Assembly: GCF_008974265.1 (NCBI RefSeq)
Contig: NZ_BKZW01000001.1
Coordinates: 744,001-808,000, forward strand
DNA: 64,000 bases
Source of the DNA: Dictyobacter vulcani
GTDB taxonomy: Bacteria; Chloroflexota; Ktedonobacteria; Ktedonobacterales; Ktedonobacteraceae
Direction: 5' to 3'
In this document: positions 53,222-63,142 of the stretch, piece after piece
Layout of the letters: the number at the start of each line of letters is the position of its first letter
Position numbering within the stretch: position 1 is the stretch's first letter
The notes under the pieces: generated by a model
Database searches by the model: none
The model's input: the letters and a program-made list of their open reading frames with translations, nothing else
What the model was told of the DNA's origin: nothing
Position numbers and translations under genes: made by a program

Positions 53222-54697
53222 CTAAGCTTCATCTACCTCATCTCTCATTGAAGAAGAGTTGCTTACAGTCCCTTTTACAAAACTTTTCAATTTTTGAGCT
53301 CTTTCAGAACGTTCTTTTTTTGTTCCACGATTATATCTCAGCCAAGTTTCAAGCTCATCTAATAGTGCCTGGTCTGGTACTCTATTGGATTTAGATTGTT
53401 CACCAACAGAAGGAAAATATTCATTAAGAATGGCTGCTAGTAACCATGTCATGACATATGCAAAAGGATCCTTCCCTATATCTTCATCATACAAGTTGTA
53501 GAGAAGTTGATCTAGAGTCTCAGTAATTGTAGTTAACATTTCGACATTTTGAATAGTTCCTTCTGCATCTCGTAAATATTGACGCACCCGACGAAAAAGC
53601 GTTTCACCAACCTTATTCGTCCATTCATATTCATTCCATCTACCAGGAATATCATACATATCATGCAACACCGTGGTAAGTTTATGCATATCAGTAGCAT
53701 CTTCATTATCAGGTCTGGGTTTGAAATGACCAATTTTCACGTATGCAAATTCTATCTTTCCCTCAATTTTTCGTACAGGCACTTTTTCGAGTTCAATTTC
53801 TAAATATGCAGCAGAGCGTATTGCTTTACTATTACTACGATAGGGAAGAAAGACCTCGCTGAGTCGGCGTCGATTTCCATATTCCTTATCTTCAAAGGGA
53901 TCTTTGTCACCATGAATACTGTTACATTGTCCGCAGATTGGCACAAGATTAAATGGATGAATAGCTAGATGAGGGTAGATTGATTTTGGAAGGTAATGCT
54001 CTATTTCTGTATGTATTTTCTGCCTAGAAACTGTATAATAGCCAGAGCCATCACAAACTGCACAGATATAGAGGCCACGATTCTGCTCTAGAAACGCGTC
54101 CAGAAAATCTTGCCGACCAAAGGCGGTTGCATCCGGTCCTGAAAAAAGCCCCCGACGAAATTTAGTATCACTACGTAAGTCTTTATAGAACTGGATAAGA
54201 AATGTGGCCCCTGCATCCTGCCATTCTATGCCTTTTTGATATAATCTATTCATAACTATATCAGTGCCCAGCATAAAGGCTTTCATCTGTTTTTGTAGTT
54301 GATCGCACCACTCAATCTTTATATGGGGCTTGTGTTTATCAACCTGCCCTGCCATTGCAAACATTTGTAGTGGGCCTCTCCTTGTCTTTGCAGACCAAAT
54401 CCAATCCGCAATTTCAGCCTCTCGCCCACGGAATAATTGCTGAGGATACGCTTCTAAATATTGCTGGCACTTTGTCTGCAGAAATATGCGGCGCAGATCT
54501 TCCTGATGGCTCTTTTCTACATTCTCCCTAACCTTATCCGTCCGATACACTCTTGCTTTTTCTTGCAAGTACAGGTCATACTCATCCTGATGTATAAGTA
54601 ATTCCGAAGCAGCATAATAAAGGAGAGCAATTTGTATATCCAGTAAATCATTTAGTCTCTTAAGAGTGATAGTGGGTAGTTCAATAGCATGTATCAT
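53222..54697 (-). CDS. HNH endonuclease, PtuB-like, last gene of the HsdMS/Septu-like operon
   Basis: 491 residues from the ATG at 54697, which overlaps the ATPase stop (ATGA). The HNH nuclease module spans about 210-270: zinc pairs C212-x2-C215 and C255-x2-C258, catalytic His234 in EIEHYLPKS, Asn250 in FNLVPIC and the final His262 in CNSIHGD. The ~200-residue helical N-terminus and a long C-terminal half (EWTNKVGETLFRRVRQYL...LLAAILNEYFP) are not in minimal PtuB proteins. ATPase-HNH pairs of this kind form Septu and related anti-phage systems, where the HNH subunit cuts DNA. Here it ends an operon with type I modification genes. Confidence 0.82.
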   Translation of the reverse strand: MIHAIELPTITLKRLNDLLDIQIALLYYAASELLIHQDEYDLYLQEKARVYRTDKVRENVEKSHQEDLRRIFLQTKCQQYLEAYPQQLFRGREAEIADWIWSAKTRRGPLQMFAMAGQVDKHKPHIKIEWCDQLQKQMKAFMLGTDIVMNRLYQKGIEWQDAGATFLIQFYKDLRSDTKFRRGLFSGPDATAFGRQDFLDAFLEQNRGLYICAVCDGSGYYTVSRQKIHTEIEHYLPKSIYPHLAIHPFNLVPICGQCNSIHGDKDPFEDKEYGNRRRLSEVFLPYRSNSKAIRSAAYLEIELEKVPVRKIEGKIEFAYVKIGHFKPRPDNEDATDMHKLTTVLHDMYDIPGRWNEYEWTNKVGETLFRRVRQYLRDAEGTIQNVEMLTTITETLDQLLYNLYDEDIGKDPFAYVMTWLLAAILNEYFPSVGEQSKSNRVPDQALLDELETWLRYNRGTKKERSERAQKLKSFVKGTVSNSSSMRDEVDEA

Positions 54698-56319
54698 GAT
54701 TGTTGCCGCTCCAATTGCTGCAAACGACGTACTTCGTCTAATTGACGACGCACCAGAAATCGCCAATAACCAGGAGCTACATCCATAAGCAATACTTCTA
54801 AGGCTTTTACTCTGTCTTCTAGTTTTCTCAGTGCAAGAGCTCGGCTAATTTCTTTTTTGACACGCAAAATACCTTGTGCTCCAGTTGCTTGAGGTGCTCC
54901 AAAAATATTGATAAGTATATCACTAGGATCAGCAGCCAACGTCTCCATCTGAGGAAAAAGTGCTTCTTGTGTATAATCAGCATCACGGTATAAAACATGA
55001 ATATTCTTACGAGGAACGTCGGTTAATGTGATGCTTGAATGAGAAGTAATCAATACATGGCTAGGACGCCCATGTAATACGTCATCAAGCATATGCACGA
55101 TTTCTCGTTTCCAGAAGTCATTGAAATGCACCTCTGGCTCATCCAGCAAGATCAATGCTTCTTGATCACCTAACAAGGAAAAGAGGCAGAGACGACCAAG
55201 GAAACTTCGTTCACCGTCGCTGAACCACTCCAAAAGATGAAGTGGAGGAACAATATCATTTGTTACAGAACTAGTTCGTTCAAGGAACAAGTTAACTTCG
55301 CGTAGAATAGGCTCATCATCATTGGATTCACTCAATGCGGCTAGCTTTCTGAAAAGATTCAGTCCTGTACCTACAGGAGCAAAAATTTTCGCGATAGACG
55401 TGATAGGATCTTCTGAAAGATCATAAATGAGCAAATAATCAGTGCCAAAACGTAATTTCTGGTCTGCACCTTGTGCCAGTTGCGTGATAAAATTCCGCTG
55501 ATCATCGCTAATCACACCAGTAATCATACGAAATTTCAGCGAAAAACCGCGTAACTCTTCAATACTAGCTTCGCGCATAGCTTGTTGAAGTCGGGCGCCT
55601 CTATTTGCTCGTAGTCTATTTTTATCACTAATGTCGGTAAGCAGCCCACACAGAATGACGAGCGGTAACTGCAATGTCTTTACGAAAAGGAATCCCTTAG
55701 ATGTCAACGCCTGATCTTCCTCATTGGCCCTAATTTGGTTATCTTCTCTGCTCTCTTCATTGAAGGTTGGCACACCAGGCAGTTCTGTAAGATAGAGATC
55801 TGTCAGTTGCTGAAGATCTTCAGGTCCGAGTGTTTGTATCTCATTCGACTCTTTCTCAGTGACTGAATTTACAACGTTCCCTGTATCATTTACAATCTCT
55901 TCTTGAACATCTTCTAGCAGTGCCCATTCTCGTTCACTACCAGTAGTAAAGGCAATAATCAATTTAGGTAAGTATTCCAACGGAATAATACGCTTCTGCC
56001 ATGTATTTTGCGTATTTTCTCTCAGAAGTAGATATGGCAACTGATCTCCAATTCCTTCAGCAAGATTGCTGATAGAAATCACTAACCCTTTACGTAGTTC
56101 ATATGTGATTCTAAAACCAAATGGAAAATCCAATCGATCTTCAAGGCGTAGGAAAATTTCAGCAATGGTGCGTAAGAGAGTCGATTTGCCCGTTCCATTG
56201 ACACCCACCAGAAAGTCGAGTGTATAATGGTTCTCTGCCTGTTCCGTAAAATCTATACTCAGCTCGTTTAAAACACGCATCCTTTTTAAGTAGAGTTCTA
56301 TCAATCTCAAGGTTTCCAC
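54694..56319 (-). CDS. AAA/ABC-type ATPase, PtuA-like
   Basis: A 541-residue RecF/PtuA-type ATPase. Walker A GVNGTGKS (39-46), then a long insert (about 130-330) of helices and an acidic loop, signature-like EWFSDGERSFLGRL, Walker B ALILLDEPEVHFN, and the H-loop VLITSHSS. This order is typical of the single-chain ATPases of OLD, PtuA and retron-associated systems. No TOPRIM domain follows, so nuclease activity must come from the HNH partner encoded next with a four-base overlap. Its start lies 13 bases inside the end of the pseudo-HsdM gene, evidence that the defence pair and modification genes are one unit. Confidence 0.85.
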   Translation of the reverse strand: METLRLIELYLKRMRVLNELSIDFTEQAENHYTLDFLVGVNGTGKSTLLRTIAEIFLRLEDRLDFPFGFRITYELRKGLVISISNLAEGIGDQLPYLLLRENTQNTWQKRIIPLEYLPKLIIAFTTGSEREWALLEDVQEEIVNDTGNVVNSVTEKESNEIQTLGPEDLQQLTDLYLTELPGVPTFNEESREDNQIRANEEDQALTSKGFLFVKTLQLPLVILCGLLTDISDKNRLRANRGARLQQAMREASIEELRGFSLKFRMITGVISDDQRNFITQLAQGADQKLRFGTDYLLIYDLSEDPITSIAKIFAPVGTGLNLFRKLAALSESNDDEPILREVNLFLERTSSVTNDIVPPLHLLEWFSDGERSFLGRLCLFSLLGDQEALILLDEPEVHFNDFWKREIVHMLDDVLHGRPSHVLITSHSSITLTDVPRKNIHVLYRDADYTQEALFPQMETLAADPSDILINIFGAPQATGAQGILRVKKEISRALALRKLEDRVKALEVLLMDVAPGYWRFLVRRQLDEVRRLQQLERQQS

Positions 56320-58262
56320 ACATCTCTTTCTGTCACCCTACGATAATAGGAAACTTGCTTTTCATTTTCTAAAACTGTCACCTGTACAATCAAACCCATA
56401 CCGAGTAATAACTCTAATGTTGATCTGGTATTTGCCTTATTTACAGCATGGACCATATCAGTAGTAAAATACGAAGCTGTAATATAGTCATCTACTTTAT
56501 ATATTTGTTTGCGTACCTTGGCCCATACAGCTTGTTGCTCAGGACTGAAAAACTTGTTATCACCTGCATCTTCGATTAATCTTGGTATTTTGCCTGCTTT
56601 CCCTTTTTGCTCATGAACTTGGTATAAATTTGGCGGTAGCTTTTCCTCCAGGATAGGCTTCAGTTCTAGCCTTCCCATAAAGGTATCTACGTGCCGATAG
56701 AATTTGCGGTTGTCCTTTCGGATATTACCTAATAGAACGCCTGGATGATCAATAACAGTAGGCTGTTTATCATCAGCTAGATCGAGATACATAGATGGAA
56801 GTAAATTCATGTTAGATGTATCTAATTCCTGGTAAGATACTGCTCTTCCTAAAACCCGTCCGTTAATATCCAAAGCAACGCGCTGGATATATGAATCCTC
56901 CTTGAATAATAGCTTTCCAGGAGGAATGGGTACATTTTCATCCAGTTCAATACCATAGCTCTCACGCAATAATTGTTCGGGCATGGCAACATACTCTGCC
57001 CTCAGTGATACATTATCCTCTCGATACAACTCGATCATAGCGGTGTGAGTGCACATTCCCAAATCATCTACTATGTGGACAAGGAGAAAACGAGATAATT
57101 TTTTAACGTTCTCCATTTCATGGAGGTACACTGAGCGTATATGAGTATGTTCCGTGCCTCCTAATATTACGCCGAGTTGTTTTGCTTTCAATGATACCCA
57201 TTGTACCTGCAAGCAGGAAATGCCTTCCAACGTGATGACCTCAAGCAATGGATTTGTAGATGTTAGCGCCTGAGTAAGAAATTCTATATCATTGCCCTCT
57301 ATCGGCGGATCGGTAGGGTCACGATGTGCTGAATAACCTGTATTTTCTACCTTGCAAAACCAAGTTGATAACTTCTCTGTTGGCGTTCTCTTGCGCACAA
57401 ATAATAGACTGGTAACGACATCACTAAAGTATAGTGCCTGCGCAGGCAAGGATATAACTGCTTCCAGTTCATTGGACACAACTAATTCCCGACGTAATTG
57501 TTCCTCATCAGGGTTATTACTCATCAGAAGAGTCTCGGGTACTATAATCGCCGCCCGACCATCCACCTTCAACTTGGCTAGAGCCAACCATGGAAGGACA
57601 ACCTCGCTACGATGCCCAATATCTCGCCCGAACACGCGATGAACAAGTTTGCTACTTATAGGCAAATTAAATGAAGGGGCCATCATTACACGGTCAAATG
57701 TTTCTTCAGCAAGGAAGCCTAAAGAAGCAACTATGTCCAAGACATTGCCTTGCTCAATATGAACATCTAAATCATGTAAAATTGCATTTGCCCTTGCAAT
57801 ATGTGCCCAAGATTTATCGATTTCAACACCGACCATCCTGCCCACAACTCCTGAAATACCACGTTTTCTTCTGATAAAAAATCCGCCACTCCCACATGTA
57901 AAATCGGCTAGCGTATCATCATGACCTACTTTTGTGATAGCGAGCATCATATCAACGACATGACGCAGGATAGGGAACGCTCCCTTACTTGCATTTCTAG
58001 ATAAATGAAAAACTATATAGGGATCAAACAATGTAGCTTTGTTACTGTATTGTGATAATTCTTGCTGGATCGCCGATAGATCTAGTTGTTCTAGCAATGA
58101 CGACTGTAGTGAGTATGATGCCTTATCGGGGTATGGGATATCATTAGTCAAGAAGGTTGCAATGTACTCAATAATTTCAAGGTCATTCTCTATTCCAGCT
58201 CTTCTGAATATTGACCAAATCCTATCCAACGAGTTCCGTATCGCATTACCTGTCTCAGTCAT
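56307..58262 (-). CDS. HsdM-like protein with degenerate methylase motif
   Basis: A 651-residue relative of type I N6-adenine methylase subunits. The SAM-binding motif I is partly kept (LADFTCGSGGFF, residues 118-129), but the catalytic N/D-P-P-F/Y is replaced by APSF (195-198), which should abolish methyl transfer. The C-terminal half adds an HsdS-like stretch (VSYQELDTSNMNLLPSMYLDL) and a winged-helix-like end (VDDYITASYFTTDMVHAVNKANTRSTLELLLGMGLI). It starts two bases after hsdS ends and overlaps the ATPase gene by 13. A DNA- or SAM-sensing adaptor between the modification and effector halves is my inference. Confidence 0.75.
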   Translation of the reverse strand: MTETGNAIRNSLDRIWSIFRRAGIENDLEIIEYIATFLTNDIPYPDKASYSLQSSLLEQLDLSAIQQELSQYSNKATLFDPYIVFHLSRNASKGAFPILRHVVDMMLAITKVGHDDTLADFTCGSGGFFIRRKRGISGVVGRMVGVEIDKSWAHIARANAILHDLDVHIEQGNVLDIVASLGFLAEETFDRVMMAPSFNLPISSKLVHRVFGRDIGHRSEVVLPWLALAKLKVDGRAAIIVPETLLMSNNPDEEQLRRELVVSNELEAVISLPAQALYFSDVVTSLLFVRKRTPTEKLSTWFCKVENTGYSAHRDPTDPPIEGNDIEFLTQALTSTNPLLEVITLEGISCLQVQWVSLKAKQLGVILGGTEHTHIRSVYLHEMENVKKLSRFLLVHIVDDLGMCTHTAMIELYREDNVSLRAEYVAMPEQLLRESYGIELDENVPIPPGKLLFKEDSYIQRVALDINGRVLGRAVSYQELDTSNMNLLPSMYLDLADDKQPTVIDHPGVLLGNIRKDNRKFYRHVDTFMGRLELKPILEEKLPPNLYQVHEQKGKAGKIPRLIEDAGDNKFFSPEQQAVWAKVRKQIYKVDDYITASYFTTDMVHAVNKANTRSTLELLLGMGLIVQVTVLENEKQVSYYRRVTERDVWKP

Positions 58263-58264
58263 AC

Positions 58265-59560
58265 CTACAATTTCCCTTTAAGAAACGCCTGATCGAGGAT
58301 CGACATTTCAAGTTGCTCGATCGCTGTTTTCTCTTCAGCTAAAATCACTTGTAATTCGTTACAGTTGGTTAACACAAGTTCCAGATTACTCAAAATACGT
58401 TGTTGATCATCTTCATCAGGAAATGCAATTTTATAGTCAAGTAATTTCCTTTTATTTAGCCTGGGTCGCTTTTTTCCTTCACCTTTGCTCTCATCTTCCG
58501 AATTTTCTATCGCATATTGTGTAAAATGAGGTGTAAGGAGAAGCCACTTAAGAAAACGTGGCGATAATTTTACCGTTGATAGTATACGAAGAGGATAAAT
58601 ATCTTCTCCATGTGAACCATCAAAATTGACGTAAGCAACCCTACGTAGATCGATATCCCTCATTTGGTATAATACAGTTCCAGCTGCAAAGAGATAGGGC
58701 GGTCTCTGCACGTTGCTCTCATTCCATGTACGATTTCCTACAAGCACCCCTGTTCCTTCAGCTATGTCGCTGCCTATAATATATCGTAGTAATTTAATAT
58801 CATCGATTCTGTCTATTTTTACTCTTTTTTCTACTTTTTCAAAACACTCCACAAAATCTCGAATTCTCCCTTTATTCTTCCATGTATTTCTGCTACTTTC
58901 ACTAAATATATCCTCTAGTGCAGCCTCTAGTAGACGATCAACACTTTTATTCATACGTTCGTGCAGATTACAAGATATATCTAGATCTTTCATACGTGCT
59001 TCAAGACGTTGAAGAAGGAGATGTTGCGTTACTAATGAGCGATCCTCACCAGGATATGGAATAGGAATCGGAAGTTCAGCAATATCATTTTTAGTTATAT
59101 AACGTTGGTTCGCTCCTTTGAGAGCATTTGCAAAACGATCTCGAACATATTTACTTTTGAACCACCAATAAATATATGCCACATCAACCTTTTGCTGGTT
59201 AAAACGTGCCCCAAAGATCTGTGCATTCGCAGATGCTTCTTCTTTCAAAATACTTGATTGTCCAGCATATGAGCCAATACGCTTAATTAATAAATCATAA
59301 GGAGCAAGCTGATATGTTGACTTAAAAGCTTTTTCGGAAATACTTCTTGTGGCATTTTCAAGAAATTTACGACCCTTGACATCTCCTCCTTCATAGAATG
59401 GTATTTTCCCTTCAATGTACTCAGTTAACCCAGATGAGGGATTCTTCCCTTGCCTAATATCTGTATCTCTATGTCCCTCGTACAATAAATCTTCAACTTT
59501 TTGCCACTTCCAACCAGACGGCAACGATACAAGCTCGCCTGCTAACATTTCTATCATCAA
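58265..59560 (-). CDS. hsdS: Type I restriction-modification specificity subunit
   Basis: A 431-residue HsdS: first target-recognition half (LVSLPSGWKWQKVEDLLYEG to NQRYITKNDIAELPIPIPYPGEDRSLV), a central conserved helix (LLLQRLEARMKDLDISCNLHERMNKSVDRLLEAALEDIF), then a second recognition half (VLVGNRTWNESNVQRPPYLFAAGTVLYQMRDIDL) and closing helix (QRILSNLELVLTNCNELQVILAEEKTAIEQLEMSILDQAF). This directs the HsdM below to a bipartite DNA site, which cannot be read from sequence. Eight bases after hsdM. Confidence 0.87.
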   Translation of the reverse strand: MMIEMLAGELVSLPSGWKWQKVEDLLYEGHRDTDIRQGKNPSSGLTEYIEGKIPFYEGGDVKGRKFLENATRSISEKAFKSTYQLAPYDLLIKRIGSYAGQSSILKEEASANAQIFGARFNQQKVDVAYIYWWFKSKYVRDRFANALKGANQRYITKNDIAELPIPIPYPGEDRSLVTQHLLLQRLEARMKDLDISCNLHERMNKSVDRLLEAALEDIFSESSRNTWKNKGRIRDFVECFEKVEKRVKIDRIDDIKLLRYIIGSDIAEGTGVLVGNRTWNESNVQRPPYLFAAGTVLYQMRDIDLRRVAYVNFDGSHGEDIYPLRILSTVKLSPRFLKWLLLTPHFTQYAIENSEDESKGEGKKRPRLNKRKLLDYKIAFPDEDDQQRILSNLELVLTNCNELQVILAEEKTAIEQLEMSILDQAFLKGKL

Positions 59561-59568
59561 AAAACCTC

Positions 59569-61107
59569 TTACTCTATATCTTTATGAAAAGCAGATAATT
59601 GTTGATGGAATTCTTGGCTGTATTTTAACAACTGGCTTGTAAGCTCAACAGGTAACGACAAATTATCGACAGTGTGATAAAAGCGGTGATTATATTCCAG
59701 TAATATGTCGATGGGAGCCTCTGGTAAAAGAGGTTCTTCCATAGGAACATAAGAACAATGAGTTCCTAATCTATATTTGTTCTCTCGGAACGTCTCGTTA
59801 TTAAAGGTCTCAATCCAGCTATTTTCAATGGATTCAGGACGTCCTTTTCCGCTGATACGATATTGTTGCCATTTTCCGCAAGCTTCCACAGCCTGAGAAA
59901 GGTACTGATCCAAAAGTGGATGCTCGTATTTCAAGCTTTCTTCAGAAGGGCACGCATTATAATAGAATGTTTCTCTAGTAGGTCCAGGCTTTCGAAAAAA
60001 TAAGATTGAGGTCCTAACATCTGTATGAGGCGCAAATACGCCCGGAGGCAAGACGATAACCATCAAAAGATCACATTCTGTAAGCAATCTTTCTCGCACA
60101 TCAACAAATGCAGCGATATCTCTTGTCAAGGTAGTAATTGATACAATAACGCTGGAGGTGCCACCTTCTTCAGAGATTGCATCAATAAAACTTTGTAATA
60201 GCAGAGGTTCATAATAAAGCGTTTTAAAAAAAGGATTTTTTCTTGCCTGTTCATCTTTAATAATTCCAAATGGAGGATTAGCAAGAACATAGTCAAACCC
60301 TTTAGGGAAATGATCTGGATATCCCTGCAACATATCACCATGATAAATATGCTCGACTGGCTTTCCGATAGATGCCATATTTATCGCACTGATAAGTGCA
60401 CCAGTGCTATCTAATGCCTGACCGAATAGTAACATCGATTGAGAAGCCTTTTGACCATGATGGGATTTTATGTACTCATATGCTTCTATAAGCATTCCTC
60501 CCGTACCACAGGCAGGATCAAAAAATGTCTGATTTTGTTGAGGTTTGAGCATTTTTAACATTGTGTTCTTTATTTCACGGGGAGTAAAAAAATCGCGGGC
60601 GCTTGTAACCGAAATCTCCATGTCTTGAATATAGCCTTCATAAAGAGATGCAATGGCATATTGATGCTCCAAATCAAAGAAATTGATATCGTCTATTAAA
60701 AATAGCATTTCTCTTAATATATTTGGAGCATCACAAATAGGTATTTCCTTCCACCCAAAAATACTGCACAAAGTATCGTGTATTTTTAATTTAGAGGATA
60801 TAGCTCTCGGCAAGGCTAAATATGTGAAGAGATCATTACGTAGAAACTCTACAATTTCCTTCCCATCGACACATGAAGTAGAGAGTGCCTTGGGAACCCA
60901 TGTTGACCAGCAATAATTGCTCTCCAGAATTGGCGTGTAAAATTTCCCGTCATGTTGTGACGTTGATTTGAGAACAACGTCATAATTGTCTATATATTTG
61001 AGCAAGAGGAGCCAAGAGAGATGGGCCAAGCGATCAGACAAGGACTGCCCTTTCATCTCCTTATTCAAAAGTTGCCATGCACGCTCGATTTTTTCTTCGG
61101 GGGTCAT
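59569..61107 (-). CDS. hsdM: Type I N6-adenine DNA methyltransferase
   Basis: A 512-residue HsdM with N-terminal HsdM_N helices (EEKIERAWQLLNKEMKGQSLSDRLAHLSWLLLLKYID) and an intact catalytic domain: motif I DPACGTGG (197-204) and catalytic NPPF (277-280). It should methylate adenine in the site chosen by HsdS. First gene of a five-gene minus-strand operon (HsdM, HsdS, pseudo-HsdM, ATPase, HNH); no HsdR translocase-nuclease is present on either side. The start ATG has only a weak ribosome site. Confidence 0.92.
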   Translation of the reverse strand: MTPEEKIERAWQLLNKEMKGQSLSDRLAHLSWLLLLKYIDNYDVVLKSTSQHDGKFYTPILESNYCWSTWVPKALSTSCVDGKEIVEFLRNDLFTYLALPRAISSKLKIHDTLCSIFGWKEIPICDAPNILREMLFLIDDINFFDLEHQYAIASLYEGYIQDMEISVTSARDFFTPREIKNTMLKMLKPQQNQTFFDPACGTGGMLIEAYEYIKSHHGQKASQSMLLFGQALDSTGALISAINMASIGKPVEHIYHGDMLQGYPDHFPKGFDYVLANPPFGIIKDEQARKNPFFKTLYYEPLLLQSFIDAISEEGGTSSVIVSITTLTRDIAAFVDVRERLLTECDLLMVIVLPPGVFAPHTDVRTSILFFRKPGPTRETFYYNACPSEESLKYEHPLLDQYLSQAVEACGKWQQYRISGKGRPESIENSWIETFNNETFRENKYRLGTHCSYVPMEEPLLPEAPIDILLEYNHRFYHTVDNLSLPVELTSQLLKYSQEFHQQLSAFHKDIE

Positions 61108-61668
61108 ATATACTTTTCTAGCAGAGTGATATTGCTATCATCTGACAATCATTTATAGTACTCGTTTTTTATTATATCAGATGTTCAGTTTAACGTATAT
61201 CAGTACACCTAAGATCAGTGTTGGTACAAACTCTTCTATCTGCTTCAGATCACCAGATGAACAAATTTATGGCCAAATTGATCGTCAAAAGTACATGTTA
61301 TACTTAGAGATGGTTGATCGGCCCTTGCCATAGAAACAGACCAATGGCAATATTGTTGAGCAAGACAAGCAGATTAGGACACTTTCGGCAAATACATGAG
61401 CTGCAACAAAGCAATGATTTTCTCTTGATGTGTTCAGCAAATGCACTGAAAAGTGCTCATATAGATAGAGCGATAGAGCAACATTAACTGATGAAGGTCA
61501 CTTATTCCAATCTGTTCTAACTCTTCACTATTTAGTATAGCTCTACCTTTATATCGGTACAGCTATACTGGTTCTCCCGCACAAATAGTGCTCAGCAATA
61601 ACAGGAACTGCAACCGTCCTTCGTACAAAGAAATAGAGACATATTTTTACAGACAAGGATGTATTCCA
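61108..61668. other. Gene-free stretch before hsdM and the ISL3 remnant
   Basis: About 560 AT-rich bases. It must hold the hsdM promoter, not identifiable by eye. GGTTCTCCCGCACAAATAG near 61570 could be the left end of the ISL3 element. Nothing else recognised. Confidence 0.4.
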
Positions 61669-61929
61669 ATGGTTGCTCTTCCTTTTTCTCTTGCTGATCT
61701 TCTGATCACGGATATTCCTTCTACCAATAATCATATCCTTGTTACCGCCACATCACAGCAGGAGACGGCGATCTGTCCCTCCTGCCAACACACTTCTTCT
61801 CGTATTCATAGTTGGTATCAACGTTTTCCCTACGATCTTCCCATGAGCGGGAACGCGGTCCAACTGAGGTTACGCGTCCGACGCTTTCGTTGTCTCAATA
61901 CCTTGTGCCAAAAGACCACATTTACAGTT
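61669..61929 (+). pseudogene. ISL3-family transposase, N-terminal fragment
   Basis: From an ATG with AAGGAT upstream (MVALPFSLADLL), the sequence gives the ISL3 zinc-ribbon N-terminus: AICPSCQHTSSRIHSWYQRF, DLPMSGNAVQLRLRVRRFRC, then LNTLCQKTTFT. The family then expects a RTF.ER.P stretch and the catalytic domain, but the frame is cut by an IS3 element at 61930. What follows on the far side of that element does not continue ISL3, so the gene was already damaged. Confidence 0.8.
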
Positions 61930-61978
61930 TGTAACGTACCTGGTAAAATAGACAGTGAAAGAAGAGAGGTACGGAAAC

Positions 61979-62290
61979 ATGACAGGGAAACGAAAAACCT
62001 ACACACCAGAATTTAAATTCAAAGTCGTGATGGAAAGCTTTCAGCGTGAGACGACCCTGGAAGAAGTATGCCGGAAATTTGGTCTGGCCAGCTCAGTGAT
62101 CAGCCGATGGCGGCAAGAATTTCAGCAAAAAGGGCCAGAAATCTTTGCCGATCAACGCGACCACAAAACGCGCAACCAGGCACAGGGCTATGCACCAGGA
62201 GAATCACCTGAGGAGTTGAAACAGCTCATTGGCGACCTGGCGGTTCAAAATGAACTGCTAAAAAAATCCCGGGGGCTACTAGGCAATTAA
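61979..62290 (+). CDS. IS3-family OrfA (transposase helix-turn-helix subunit)
   Basis: A 103-residue OrfA from the ATG at 61979 (MTGKRKTYTPEFKFKVV): HTH_Tnp_1 domain (LEEVCRKFGLASSVISRWRQEFQQ) and the C-terminal leucine-zipper-like helix (LKQLIGDLAVQNELLKKS). An A7 run at 62260-62266 (CTA AAA AAA TCC) is a classic -1 slippery site, and the orfB frame lies exactly at -1, so the active transposase would be made by ribosomal frameshifting. Confidence 0.85.
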   Translation: MTGKRKTYTPEFKFKVVMESFQRETTLEEVCRKFGLASSVISRWRQEFQQKGPEIFADQRDHKTRNQAQGYAPGESPEELKQLIGDLAVQNELLKKSRGLLGN

Positions 62291-63142
62291 GCGCACATGA
62301 GAAAGTTGAGCTTGGGCGTACGCTCTGCGCTTCTGGTGGTCCGATCAATAAAAGTCAACTCGCCCGCGCCCTTGGCATTGCTCGCAGCAGTCTGTATCTG
62401 CATCCCAAGCGGCCTCACCTGGATAAGGCGTTGGTTGTCAGTATTGAGCAGTGGCATGAACACGATGATACCCTTGGACATCGTAAGCTTGCTGTACTCA
62501 TCAAGACTGGAAAAAATCGCGTCAAACGGGTGATGCAGAAATATGGCATCGCCGCCCGACGCAAAAAGAAAAAGTACATCTATCCAGGCAAGGCGACGCA
62601 AACGGCTCCCAATCTTGTCCGAGAGATGACCGAGGAGAGTCTGCAACAGGTGGTATTTTCCGACATTTTTGAAGTCCATCTCGCGGATCAATCACGTGTG
62701 CGAGGGTGTTTTGCCCTCGAGAAGCAGACGCGCCAGATTCTCGGACTGGCCTTTGATTATCATATGCGGGCAGATCTGGTGACCAGTGTCATTGTTTCAA
62801 TGACGTTCCACGCTCCAGGAGCCATTTGGCATAGCGACCAAGGAAAACAATATGGGGCGCAAAGCACACGAGAACTGCTGTTACAGAAAGGGTTTCTTCA
62901 ATCGATGAGTCGTGCAGGAACGCCGACAGACAATGGGTTTGCCGAGCGTTTCGTTGGAACCTTCAAGTTAGCGGTAGCTGAACGCCGTTCCTATCGAACG
63001 CTGGGTCATTTCTTGCGAGCAGCAGAATCGTGGGTCAATTTTTTACAATACGATACGTCCTCATGAGGGCTTAGGAAATTGTTCACCGTTACAGTATGCT
63101 CAAACACATCAGTTGCATATGGCTCCTTTAATTTCCTTATAG
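62267..63142 (+). pseudogene. IS3-family OrfB (integrase-core transposase), late frameshift
   Basis: Read in the -1 frame after the slippery site. Upstream HTH_21-like part (SQLARALGIARSSLYLHPKRP), then the DDE core: VVFSDIFEVHLA (first Asp), GAIWHSDQGKQYGA (second Asp) and SMSRAGTPTDNGFAERFVGTFK (Glu). At WVNFLQYDT the frame ends early (63066); the family tail RPHEGLGNCSPLQYA lies in the next frame to 63142, so one extra base or two missing bases interrupt the last ~25 codons. Probably inactive unless the error is technical. Confidence 0.78.
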
